22,997 nt of DNA. Source: Silene noctiflora. Lineage: Eukaryota; Streptophyta; Magnoliopsida; Caryophyllales; Caryophyllaceae. The stretch is from NCBI GenBank assembly GCA_009801015.1, contig VHZZ01000690.1:127185-150181 (forward strand), written 5' to 3'. Every line of letters starts with the position of its first letter. Positions within the stretch are counted from its first letter, which is position 1. The position numbers and the translations under genes are program-made. This document shows, in pieces, positions 1 to 10,800 of the stretch. Below the pieces are notes generated by a model. That model was not told the DNA's origin, searched no databases, and saw only the letters and a list, made by a program, of their open reading frames with translations.

Positions 1-168
1 GACATGCTTCCTGAAGAACACACATTCAGAGAAATGATAGGCAAGTTAGGGGCAGTTCCGCGCTCTTATTCTGCTGTCCATCTTCCTGCATACTTAATAC
101 AGAATGCTGAAAAATTCAAGTTTCTTTTACCAGGAAATTGTATTAGAGAAAGTGGCTAAGCGCCCAAG
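1..168 (+). CDS. Possible C-terminal end of an unrecognised protein (partial)
   Basis: Frame 1 is open from the first base of the window to a TAA at 166-168, giving 55 codons. The reading begins [17 protein letters not shown], continues through [15 protein letters not shown] and ends GNCIRESG. Composition is balanced and GC content is higher than in the AT-rich sequence that follows, which is what a terminal coding exon of a gene entering from the left would look like. I do not recognise the family and see no catalytic motif or membrane segment. With only 55 codons and no visible splice site, it could also be a transposon gene tail or chance. Confidence 0.4.
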
Positions 169-241
169 TTTCGGAAAATATCAAGGTTTTAGTATTAGTG
201 TACATGACGAAAATTGCACAGTTTTTTGTCGGAACTGACCT

Positions 242-290
242 TCAACCGGGATACATACAAGGGCATCTAGCCCGTTTGAAACCCGGTTGA
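242..290. other. Nested inverted repeat / hairpin
   Basis: Outer arms TCAACCGGG (242-250) and CCCGGTTGA (282-290) are perfect 9-bp complements. Inside them GGGC (261-264) and GCCC (270-273) form a second short stem around a 5-base loop. The structure lies about 75 bases after the stop codon of the open frame at the left edge, so it would fall in a 3' untranslated region if that frame is a gene. Function unknown. Confidence 0.5.
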
Positions 291-299
291 TTAACGATT

Positions 300-1660
300 T
301 TACTTAAATGATTTCGGCCGAGTAAGCGACTAGGAGGAAGAATGACCTGTAATTTTTATTTTTGGTTGTTTAGAGATCATTTGGGTAGATGTTTGACTGC
401 AATGTGAGTTGCATTACTAATTTGATTTGTATATTCCAGATTGATTAATTATGGCATGTGAGATGGGAATTTTGTAATGCATACGTTAGACTTTGGTTGA
501 CTTCGCGTACTTAAGAAATTTCACTTGAACGGTTAAAAAGAGTGATTCTTCAATTCCTTGTGATGAAAACGTGCTTCTGATTACACAATGACCTTCACTT
601 AACTTATCCCGTTTATAACCGATTCTAGAAAATTGGGTCAAATACATTTCATGTAACTAGACAACTTATCAAAGAAAAGCAGATAATAGGAATATCTCCG
701 TTTTAAAAAACAAGTATAGATTGTTTAATGATTGTTATGTTCAATTGTCGATACCAATTCTAGTGAGAGTTGACTAATTAGAAGACAAGTATATATAGTT
801 AAATAATTTATGGTTGGTGTTGTATTAAAACGTAAAGAAATGATGGTAGAATACTTAAAAAAGGCATATTCGGTATTCCCCGTAGTTGTGGACAAATATC
901 GAACGTGACTATTATTGGTTGCATTTCTCCATTATTATTAAAAAAATATTAATATGTACGAAGTACGTATTTGTTTGACTTGGTTCTGCTCGTATCATTA
1001 TGATGAGATAATTTGTACGAAATATTTCGTACTTGCTTCAACTCGGCATTACTATGATTACAAAAGGTTTTATTTAAGATGGGTTATATATAGTATTAGA
1101 TAAGACAAAAATAAAATGTCTTAGAATTATAATAATAATAAGATATTTGTTTTATTTATACTAGTAGGAATGTATATATTATTTGACCTGGTCAATCTTT
1201 TGAGAAACAAATCTTGCCTATTGTATACCTTATGAGTTATGACCTATGTCATGTCGAAAATTTGGTGGATTTCCATCTTGCAATTCTACTTGGCAGAACG
1301 GCAAATAATGAGGATATAAGTAAATGGTTGCGATAGTTAGGGAGACTATTTCATATCACCGCGTATTAGTTTTAAAGCTTAAATTTCTCATTTTCGAAGA
1401 ACTATTTTAAAAGAATGTTAATTGTTAATATTATTACTTTCTTCAATTCATCAACCATTTACTTACTCGTGTACTTTTTATATTAAAATTATGATTATTT
1501 AAAATGTTCCAGAGTAAAATGTGAATTATTGAGAGGAAACGAAAGGAAATAGAAAGAGGAAAATGAAGAGTATCGAAATGTATCGAAATGAGTTATTACG
1601 AGGCGATTTTATTAATTAATTTAGAAAGTCTAATGACGGAGTCACATAGCCATTTCAATT
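300..1660. other. AT-rich intergenic stretch, no gene seen
   Basis: No long open frame, splice-bounded exon or RNA gene is visible. The one structural item is a perfect 18-bp palindrome at 1015-1032 (GTACGAAATATTTCGTAC). A short purine-rich run with a doubled 'atcgaaatgt' motif lies near 1540-1592. Confidence 0.5.
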
Positions 1661-1739
1661 GTGAAGTATCAATCATTTGATGCATTTCTCAGCCCAATTC
1701 TCATTTCGGGTCATTCGAAAATCGTCTTTTTCATATTAA

Positions 1740-2525
1740 TAACTGGAGCAAAAATGGCAACAAGCTCAATCAAGGATGCACCCGGTTTTGACCCTTGTCC
1801 TAATTCGAGGCCCAATGGCCCCAAATCAGTCTATGTCATGCAAACAACGGTCAATATGGTAACTTGGGAGAGTTTTGAACACTTTTGTCTGGGGCTTGTG
1901 AGAAAACAAGTCTATGCAAAGTTGGCTTAAGGACACTTCCAAACTATCTCAATTGGCACGGTTTCAAGAACAAGTACAATGTCTCTTTTAACCTTTTCTC
2001 TTTTGATCAAACAAGCTCCAAGGCTTCTCCTGGCAGCATTTTGAGTCCTAGGACAGCAGCACGGCCCCTTATGCAGCTCAAGGAAGTCAAATTATCATAA
2101 ATAAGCAAGGGCAAACAAACAAAAGGAAGATTGTCTTGTTAGTTTACTTTTATGCTTTATTGTTTTATGTCCTTTTCAATTTCAGTTTGTGTAAAGCCTT
2201 GGCTGCCGTTTTCTTGTATGGTAGCAGTTCCTTTTGTGGCCCTTAGATGAGGCTTGTAATGTAAGGTCAAAATTGTAATGCTTGGTCTATACAAACCAAA
2301 CAAACCTCATGTTATTTTTCAAATTTGATTAAGTTAAAACACAAGTTTGAAAACATTGTTTTTCTACTTTAATTCCTTGCTTAGTGCTGGAAAATTCTCC
2401 TCTGCTTAGTGCTTGGATTATCTCCTAGGCTTTGAATCTTGGCTTAGTGCTTGATTCAAGTAATATCCATTCACTCAATTCCAATCATTTATCCTTGTGT
2501 TTGTCTCGGCCAAAACAGGTTGTTT
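1740..2525 (+). mobile_element. Degenerate LTR-like retroelement remnant
   Basis: This stretch is less AT-rich than its flanks and has the texture of a plant LTR: a candidate TATA-like 'gtctataca' near 2285, a T-rich leader, then four spaced occurrences of 'gcttagtgct' or close variants (2379-2453), and a run ending 'tgtctcggcc' near 2514. Two short open frames (1661-1930 and 1885-2100) overlap in different frames and match no protein I know. No second LTR, primer-binding site, integrase or reverse transcriptase is visible, so it would be a solo or decayed LTR. The ends are not defined. Confidence 0.3.
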
Positions 2526-2665
2526 TCTCTTATTAATTTGTAGTCTTTATGTTTCAATCCAATAACACAAAACTAAAATTGCGTACATCTGACCCCTTAA
2601 TTAACATTTTGATTATAAGAGAAGGGCTAGGGCAATGTTTGGACTAGGTTACACATCCCAATCCC

Positions 2666-3599
2666 CATGCGAGAGGACATGTATTCACACTAAGTCAACG
2701 TGACTATGGGTGACTAAAACTCTTATATAGTCAATACAATATTGAATAATTGTTTAATGTATTTGAACTTGTAGTAACATCGCTGTAAATACGACAACAT
2801 GATGATGCTTAGATTCGACATTAGCTTTTTTTTTTTCCTTTCTTTTATTATGTCAAAGATGAATGAATACTCCCGTCTTAAATAAGAATTTGTGTTTCTC
2901 ACATGCGAGGACATGCATTCTGGCTAAGTCAACGTGACTATGTTTGTGATTTAAGTGTAATTACCGGTTCATTTGGCGTAATTTAAGGTTGTTTCATAGA
3001 TGGGTAATTTCTAAATAATATATTGCGATTTCGGGAAGTACGAAGTGTACACTCGCTTAATTATTTAAGGAATTACGAAATAGTTTTCGTTCGAATAACT
3101 GAGTCGGAAATTAAATTTACCGCGTAAATATCAATCTTACGGAATTTTTAAACGCATTGCAATGAATCAGAATAATTCAATGGTTGCAAACTTACCATGG
3201 TTGGGGAATTCATTCCCCTATTTCCCCTCTTGCTTATATAAATAGCCAAAGAATCAGATGAAAATTTTACAGAAAAAATTTCATCTTTTACATCTTAGAA
3301 AATCGTAACAATCTACACAAAATACTTCTATTTTACATCTATGGTTTTTGTGCCAAAAATCAGAGGGTACCGTCTTATCTCAATAGGAAGTTCGATTGCA
3401 CCCAGACACTGATAAGGGTCGGATTATTCTATTAGGAAAGCGGAGTCAATTCTATATGATTAACTATTGTCAATTCATATTCCCGCAACACAATTTCCTA
3501 ACCGACTATGGGTGACAAAGCCTTTTATTTTGGCTGTAAAATACTAAAATATTGATGTAAATTGTAAATAGGACAACATGATGCTGCTTAGATTCGGCA
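2666..3599. repeat. Old local duplication, several diverged blocks
   Basis: Block 2666-2709, with 'taagtcaacgtgactatg', recurs at 2902-2942. Block 2702-2714 (gactatgggtgac) plus 2784-2820, with 'gacaacatgatgatgctta', recurs at 3504-3516 plus 3563-3599 with small substitutions. The blocks keep the same order and orientation. This looks like an old tandem or segmental duplication. A lone 'cgtcttaaataagaatttgtg'-type MITE terminus at about 2874-2894 sits between the copies. No gene is seen here. Confidence 0.5.
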
Positions 3600-3688
3600 T
3601 CATTTATTTTTTAAAGAAATTTTCATTATTGGAGATTTGGCACTACTTTGACTATTTAAACTTGCTAACTATTTTGCATTTTTTTTAC

Positions 3689-3877
3689 CAAAGCGTCTCC
3701 CTTGTGACGGGTCGGATCCGAAGACGGATAATGCCACTCATAAAACAAATAGGGGGACAAGGTGGGGGCACCCCCCACTTGCTTTCCTCTCTCCTCTATT
3801 TGGGCATTTTATCTCACAAAATGGTACCCGTCTTCTCATTTGTGATGGATACTTTCCGTCACAAATGAGAATTTGCC
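3689..3877. mobile_element. Mutator-type MITE, copy 1, with 9-bp target duplication
   Basis: The 189-bp element is flanked by identical 9-bp sequences TTTTTTTAC at 3680-3688 and 3878-3886, although these are low-complexity. Its left end (CAAAGCGTCTCCCTTGTGAC...) and the reverse complement of its right end (GGCAAATTCTCATTTGTGAC...) agree at about 15 of 22 positions. A subterminal hairpin is formed by TTCTCATTTGTGA (3833-3845) and TCACAAATGAGAA (3859-3871). The whole body matches, in inverted orientation, the element at 18533-18719. It has no coding capacity, so it is non-autonomous. The 9-bp duplication is typical of the Mutator superfamily. Confidence 0.72.
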
Positions 3878-3886
3878 TTTTTTTAC

Positions 3887-4936
3887 TTGGCCTACAAATG
3901 AGAACAAAATGAGAACAAAATTGCAATAAGGTCAAAAAATAAAAATAAAAAAATACAGCAAAAATGTATTTAACTATCAATTCAGTAAATGTCATTATAA
4001 AAATTTACTCCAAATAAAACTAATAATTAGTCCAGTGTTTGTTACGAGGTATTTGGTTTTTTAGTGTCACGATTGTTTGTTATGCTTTCTATTTCAGAAT
4101 GGTTTTAAAGTGTGAAACGATTATCCACTTAATTGAATTAAACATAGAATGTGGTCCATTTATCATTCAAATGTGCTTTATAAAGTAAACAAATCGTCAA
4201 GACAACCAAGAGATATTCTCGCTACATACCATGATAAAATTTCGTAAGAATAATCATTCCATAATAAGATGAAAGTGAATTTCTTAAAATGTTTTTGTGT
4301 TTTTTTTACAAAAGTGTCTTAATGTTATACCTCATTCATAACCACTACGCTAAGGCATTTGATTACCGTAATAGGCGAGAAGTCGAGAACATGCAAATAA
4401 CATTTGCTAATAAAGTTTGTTTTATGCAAGTGAGTTTTCATGTTCCATTAAGAAACTTTTTCTAATTTAAGCATGCAATTGTCATCTTATAATGACTCCA
4501 AATCCAATTCAATTTTTATATCGATCGATTATTGAGTGGATGCTCAAACGTAACTCAATATAAAAGAAACAGGGGACACGAATCTAAAACTTATTTTTCT
4601 ATTTTTATCCTAAATCCTAATTACTAAACTAACACATTTTCAGCTAACTTGTCTTTACATTATTATTTTGTACATTTGTAAATTATCAAGGCTATATTTC
4701 CCCTTTATTGTTTGGTTGAAATATTCAATTCAATACAATTTTAAAAAAATAAAAGGCTTTTTCTTTTGCATGCAAATCAATATTTTTATTCATAAAAAAC
4801 AGCTAAAAAGTACAAGGCTTTTTCTTTTTGCGTGAGAATATTCTCTATTATTTCACATCATAGCACTTGTTTACGTCAAATTATGTCAATTTCAAATATT
4901 ATTTGTATCAGTCGTGTTTAACGGTAATCACAAAAA
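3887..4936. other. AT-rich intergenic stretch, no gene seen
   Basis: I see no gene, RNA or bounded element here. The sequence is AT-rich with short A and T runs. A 'ggctttttctttt' string occurs twice (about 4756 and 4817), each just after an AAAA-rich segment, which suggests a minor local duplication. Confidence 0.4.
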
Positions 4937-5059
4937 CTTCAGAGAGACGGTCTCTCAATAATGTTATTAAGAGACCTTTCACATGATAGGGGGGAGAGTT
5001 ATTTAATTTTGGTTTTCCATGTTATGTCTCCCACTAATTTAGTGGGAGACCTACTGAAG
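4937..5059. mobile_element. Short fold-back element, copy 1
   Basis: The segment runs from CTTCAG (4937-4942) to its complement CTGAAG (5054-5059). It contains 'agagagacggtctctc', a local inverted repeat, and 'tctcccactaatttagtgggaga', another self-complementary stretch. A diverged copy in the same orientation lies at 20546-20661 and shares 'agagagacggt', 'agttattta', 'cactaa-ttagtg' and the terminal 'ttactg' motif. Small size, inverted termini and dispersed copies fit a MITE. The superfamily is not assigned. Confidence 0.5.
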
Positions 5060-5138
5060 GGTAATGGACTTAGTTTGAATTCACACATCACAAGATTATC
5101 TCCCATTAAAAACGTACCCGATACAATTCGACCCATAA

Positions 5139-5382
5139 GGGCATTAGCAATAGACAAACCTTTAAGAGGTTTGTTCTTATGTCACATAAGCTAATATACA
5201 AACTCATTTACATACAAACCTCTTACCAACAACAAATAAACCTCTTTAAGATTCATCTCATGGACCACTAAACTTTTTCTCCTCAACACTCATCACCAAC
5301 AATAGAGGTTTGTTGACAAACCTCTAAAATAATGGACATGTCATCCTACAAACTTCTTGATGAATCTCTATTGCTAATGCCC
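5139..5382. mobile_element. PIF/Harbinger (Tourist-like) MITE with TAA duplication
   Basis: Perfect 16-bp terminal inverted repeats are visible: GGGCATTAGCAATAGA at the left end and its exact complement at the right end. Both ends are bordered by TAA (5136-5138 and 5383-5385), the 3-bp target duplication expected of the PIF/Harbinger superfamily. The body is 244 bp, contains inverted 'aaacctct'-type segments and has no coding capacity. It sits downstream of the RRP8 gene, about 520 bp beyond its stop codon. Confidence 0.85.
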
Positions 5383-5385
5383 TAA

Positions 5386-5903
5386 CAAGGCGAAAATGAT
5401 CCGATATAATGTGACCCATATCCAAAATGGCATAAACTAAATATGGCCTGATACGAGAAAAAAAAAAAAAAAAAAGGCCGAAAATGAACTATATGACCTG
5501 ACCTGAAATATGTAACTCATAACCCAACCCAAATACAAATCACGCTCGAAATAACATGAAACAATTAATACGATAACTAAATATAATAAATATTACTTGT
5601 GTGTCCTTCTCTAACAATAAATTCGGATAAATTAACGGTAAAAGTTGAGATAGATAAACTACTAGAGTCAAACAGGGACAATAAACACGGAATTGAAGTA
5701 GGACGCTAGTATCGTCTAGGTGTTTCCTTCTCTAACTCATTATACCACACCTGATCATCTCTATTGCTCCGTATAAACTAAGAGCGAGCCTGTAGGGTGA
5801 ATGTCCTAGCGTGAATGAGGCATAGGACTTCCGGAAGAAGGTATTACTACACACGAGTCTTCAAGCCAGTACTAGTAAGTTTCTAAGCACGTTCTCAAAA
5901 CAC
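5386..5903 (-). other. RRP8 downstream region and probable 3' UTR
   Basis: No coding exon is seen. The part next to the RRP8 stop codon (about 5600-5903) has mixed composition and is a reasonable 3' untranslated region, but I cannot place the polyadenylation site. Further away (5390-5520) the sequence holds degenerate 'gacctgac/ccgat'-like simple repeats and an A-run at about 5459-5476. Confidence 0.35.
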
Positions 5904-7799
5904 TCATCGACGTTTATAGAGACAAGGCTTCAACTCGGGCCATTCAATCTCCTTTGATTTTGCATGTTTGTCCTGGTAAAACACACAGCGAAAAAACACG
6001 AAGACAAAGATTAATGTCCACAAACATTAGGCAGTAAGCACTGAAGAAAATGTGACTTTAAAGAGAAGGTAAAATTATTAATATGATAGAAAGGAAGATG
6101 TTAAGAGTCGTTCAGAGTTCAAACCTTTTTCTTGAAGTACAGCATGATAAACATTTTATTTGAGAAATCCTGCAAATTAGAGGTCGAATTATGAAACCTA
6201 GTAAAACGACCAGTAAGTAACATCTCTACTGATATGGGTATCGGCTGACCTGGCAAACAAGTCAATCGGGCTGGTCCATTGGGATTTGGATAGTTTTGGC
6301 CTTTTGGGTATGTTTGCATTCAGGTCAGAAACAGTCATTTCTGATACGGGTACGCTTTGGGTGGCTATTATCGAATCCCTGATGGGTAAAAGTAATTTAA
6401 TCCCATAAAAATTTGGGTTGAATTGGATAGTATTGGGTCAAGTTGGATTACAATTTACAAGTCATAACTGGGTGCAGTTAAATCAGGTTCGGTCATTTAC
6501 AATGGGCCAGGCCAGTCTGCCATGTATAGACACGTGATGAAGGTGTAAAGTTGCAAACAGATGATTCCTTTGCCTCTTCTAGTCTTCTGTATTTAAACCG
6601 CTGAAAAAAAATACCTTGGCACTTGTTGTAAATCCCAGTTCACAAATAGCCTTAGCAAATTTGTCCGGATCTGCTCCTCCTGTGTTTGGATCAAATCTAC
6701 TCTTTACTTCGGCTATCAAAAGCCAGCCACTGTTAAAAAAAAGCAGGCATTTGATCAAAACATAAATTTCAACCAATAACTCCAATGTAAGATATTACCT
6801 TAGCTTAAGAACCCGATGAGCTTCCAATATATAACTAGGGAAATCGGTTCCCATAAGAGAGAGGCAAAACACAGCGACATCTACGGATAAAGAATCGAGG
6901 GGTGTCTGCAAGATAAATTCTTTTTAAGTGTTAGCAACTTGGACATCTCAACAAGAGCCATGTTAAATTCATTTACAAGACACTATTGAACTTGAGACTG
7001 AGTATAAATATATTGTACATTTTAGTCCGGAAAATAAGAGAACATTTTTGACACCCAATGGCTTAGACCTAATGATTTACATCTCAACAAGAGCCGTGTT
7101 TGCATGTATAACTTGTATAAGCACATTTTATGAATTGAAAAAATAAAAACAGTTCGGGCTCCTAAATTCCTAATATCTTTGTGAGACGGTATACTATTAA
7201 CATAATGTGAGTCCAACCAATTCAATTAGACTCCCCAGTTCCCCACCTATATCCCCATAGCCCACTAAAAAATTAAACCTCATAACATGTGTAATGTGTT
7301 GGTCTAATGATAAATCATCGTCTCGTATGAGAAATTGTGTAGATCTGCTGATTACATTCACAACAGAAACACGTTAACCCTCTGTTAAAATACAAAGAGG
7401 GACGGGAAGGAGAGTGATTGGGAAAGGGGAAGAAAATTTTCCTTCCAAATTTGGAAAATAAGCATATGAAACATCGAAATGAATGTTGAACCGGTAAAGA
7501 AAGAAAAATACTCCGTATATAACAAGAGTCCCTACATCAAGTCATAAACGGAGAAAGTAAGGAACATCATAAGAACACTGGAGAATTCAGGGGAACATAC
7601 TTTAGCCATATCACATGCGATTACTGAAGGATCACTAGAAACAAGATCAATTGAATAGACTTTGTTCTTTACATTCTTTGCCAAGCGGGCATCACCTGAA
7701 ACACATTAACTACATCACTTGGGAACATAGAATTCAAGCATAAGAAAGAATCAGCTGTCTCCAAACAACTCTATTCCTAGCTCATGAAAAAAAAAAAAG

Positions 7800-7867
<68 letters not shown>

Positions 7868-10800
7868 GTATGGCAAGTGGTAACTACCAACAAGTACTCC
7901 CTCTGATCCTTTTGGATTACCCCATTTGTTCAAAGGTGGGACATGTCAGAATAAAGGGTAACGAATGAGCGTGTTTTTTCTTTCAATTTTCTTCATACAT
8001 TCTCATAACTCATTCATTACCAATTTAGCACCTACCAAGGTGATATTAGAACCAAACCCTAAAGGGACAGCTCTATAAGCCAATCCTCTCTATTCATCCT
8101 CAATTTGAAAATAATTCCATTATTTACTCCCGCATATTACTTGAAACCTGAAGAGCCATAGACGTTGACATAATTTTAAATATGCAGATGAAGCCTCACC
8201 ACAACCAAAATCGGCCACAACAAGAGAAGAGTCACGATCTTTCAACCATTTCATAATAATGTTGACTGGTAGCTCAGGCCAATGGGACATTTGCTCTTGA
8301 TACCCTGCATGATACTGGCATGTAAGTGAAGACGATGTCATAACTCAGGTGTATCATTCAACTACATTGTTTTTGCAAGCTACTTCATATCAATTGTGTT
8401 AGACAGCAAACAGCTCAAAAAATATTTGGTCCAACATGAAACAGTTGATGTAAAAAGCAGAAGATGATACATCCATAGTCCCCCAGCACAAAGCGAACCG
8501 AGTGAAGGCCATCGTTAATTTTACTTTAATGCAATTTGTAAACTCGTCAATCATAAACACAACCTTGCAAATGTCAATAGACAACCATTCGAGACTGAAA
8601 AAGACGGAAAGTGTAGTGCCATGTCCTGTTTTTCTCAGGACAGAATCGCTATAATTTCCGGCCTCTCTTTATTATAAGAGAACTGCTTAAAGGATACCTA
8701 ATATTGGAGTATTTAGCCTAAAGTTCAAAACATGATTCTAACAAACCACCACAATATCAAACAAAAGGTAAGTGGTGAATTTGTAGCAAAAATAGGCGAA
8801 CCAGATGAGTATTTGTTAGAGGTCTGCTTGTAGAAAAAAAAAATCACAATATATATATTAACAAAGCAACTAAAAATTTATGGACTTCCAAACCAGATAC
8901 CTCCTCCCCCAGTGTCATTAATTCAGAAAAAGCATTCCTGAGCTTCAACAGAATAGAAGGAAAAATTCATCTATTTGCCGAAGTAGGCCCTAGCAAATCT
9001 AATAACGACCATAGACCATATTCTAGCATAACCAGTAAGTCTTGGCTAAGACGGGGTATCCGTCTTAAATCTTAAAACGGGTCAAATACTACCACGGGGT
9101 GTTAATAAAGACAATTTCTGGTTTCCTAGACAACTTGCCATGTGATTTGGTATGTAATGACCCGTCTTAAGGTTTAAGATAGATACCTCCGTCTTAAACA
9201 AGAATTTGTGCTAGCATAACAGATATCCGTACAGGGCTTCATAAGTTGTGTGGACTACTTAGAAGAGAAACTCGGTTTTGAAAAAAGAAGAGGAGTTATG
9301 ACAGTTCACAGTTGCTCAACACAACTATAAATAAATAACAACTCCCTCCGCCCTGTCATTTGTTTACCTATTTCATTTATAGGTGTTTTGGTCATTTGTT
9401 TACCTTTCTATACTAGGTACATTTTTGAAGGGTAATTTGACCATCCACATAACCTAGTGTCCACGTGTCACTCAATAACAATACCCACAAATGGTCCTTC
9501 ACCTCTCCTTGGTCTTTGTGTCAAAAACCAAAGGTAAACAAAATGACTGGGACATATGGAATTAGGGAGTACATTGTAAACAACTAAAACATGCAAATGA
9601 TTCATTAATGCTGCTGAAAGTTGAACAAGTTAACAATACGTTCAGAATCCCACAAAGTATTCCACACTAATAGTAGAAATGTTTACACTAAGTCACCTTG
9701 TCAAATAAGGAAGGATTCTCATTGAAATACTTCAATGCTTCATTCCCACTGCAAGAAAAATATAATCAGAATGTAAGGTTTGGAAGGATAAAGCAGAATA
9801 CTTCCTACGCTCGATAGGAGGATTGGTCGGTTTTAAATATTTTAGTTGAGATTGAGACTGATTCAACGCAGTCCAACTCCAATTGTTGAGAAACAGAGAG
9901 GTGATGTCAATAATGTATTTTGTTAACAATGGTTTAATCCATTTGGCCTAAAGCTGTGTCGTATCAAAGTGTTGGCGTGTTAGACATACACCACATGCAA
10001 CAAAAGGAAGACACGATCCAATCTATCATAAAATTTGTCCCCGATATGATAACAAGCACCACTAGGATGTAAGTTCATCTAACTTCGCAAATATCTTTGG
10101 AGAAAATAGCCCTCAAAGTCAGCTAACCAATTGTCATCACAGCACTCAAATTAAAATTTAAACTGTAATGCACTTTCCTTGCATAGCACTAAAGTTAAGG
10201 CTTTCCTGCAACTATGGAGCTAGTTTGGCAAATAGCGAATTCAAACAGTAGATTCGGGCTCAATATACTCTTTAACAATATGTTTCTCCCTAAGAATATT
10301 CAACATGGTAGATTGCAACATTGATCAAATGACAATATTACCCTCTAATAAACCAAATACTCAATCATTAATACACTCCTTAAAACAATTTAAGCCCTTT
10401 CCATGTTCAAGCGAAACTTCCAAAAGGAAACTGTCTCCAATCTTTAACCTTCAATATGCGATACCTAATTCACTTAAAGTCCAGCAAATCGCGAACCGAT
10501 TCGAGCATTTTCAACCACACGCTTACTTAACATATGTGTGAGAGGGTCTCTAAAATCGTATTATCACATATGGTCATATGGATACATATCAGATGTGGCG
10601 TATTCAATACGAATTAGGCAACCTTGTTTTCATACACCTAAACTACATTTTTTTTTGGAATTGGGTGGGCAGGGGAGGCCGCTTATTAGTAACTACACAC
10701 ATATCGAAGAACAAAAAAAATGTAAATTGTTTTTAGTCTAGTGAAGGCCCAATGTAATCATCCACCAAAAATCTTCACTGACAAACTCTAATTACGGCAG

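Noticed and set aside
3578-3995. Open frames of 96 and 85 codons on opposite strands
   Set aside because: Both run across the Mutator-type MITE at 3689-3877 and recur, in part, at its other copy near 18535-18788. They are repeat-derived and match no protein.
4961-5194. 77-codon plus-strand open frame
   Set aside because: It spans a fold-back element and the start of a Harbinger MITE and has no protein-like motif.
6119-6319. Minus-strand open frame ending KKKV taken as a separate gene
   Set aside because: Only its C-terminal part is real: it is RRP8 exon 8 (6169-6125), preceded by intron sequence.
7751-7933. Minus-strand open frame with a long poly-Phe run
   Set aside because: It is the translation of the poly-A/T tract and not a protein.
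10305-10741. Two overlapping plus-strand open frames inside RRP8 intron 2
   Set aside because: No recognisable domain, no conserved motif and they lie in intron sequence of a well-supported gene.
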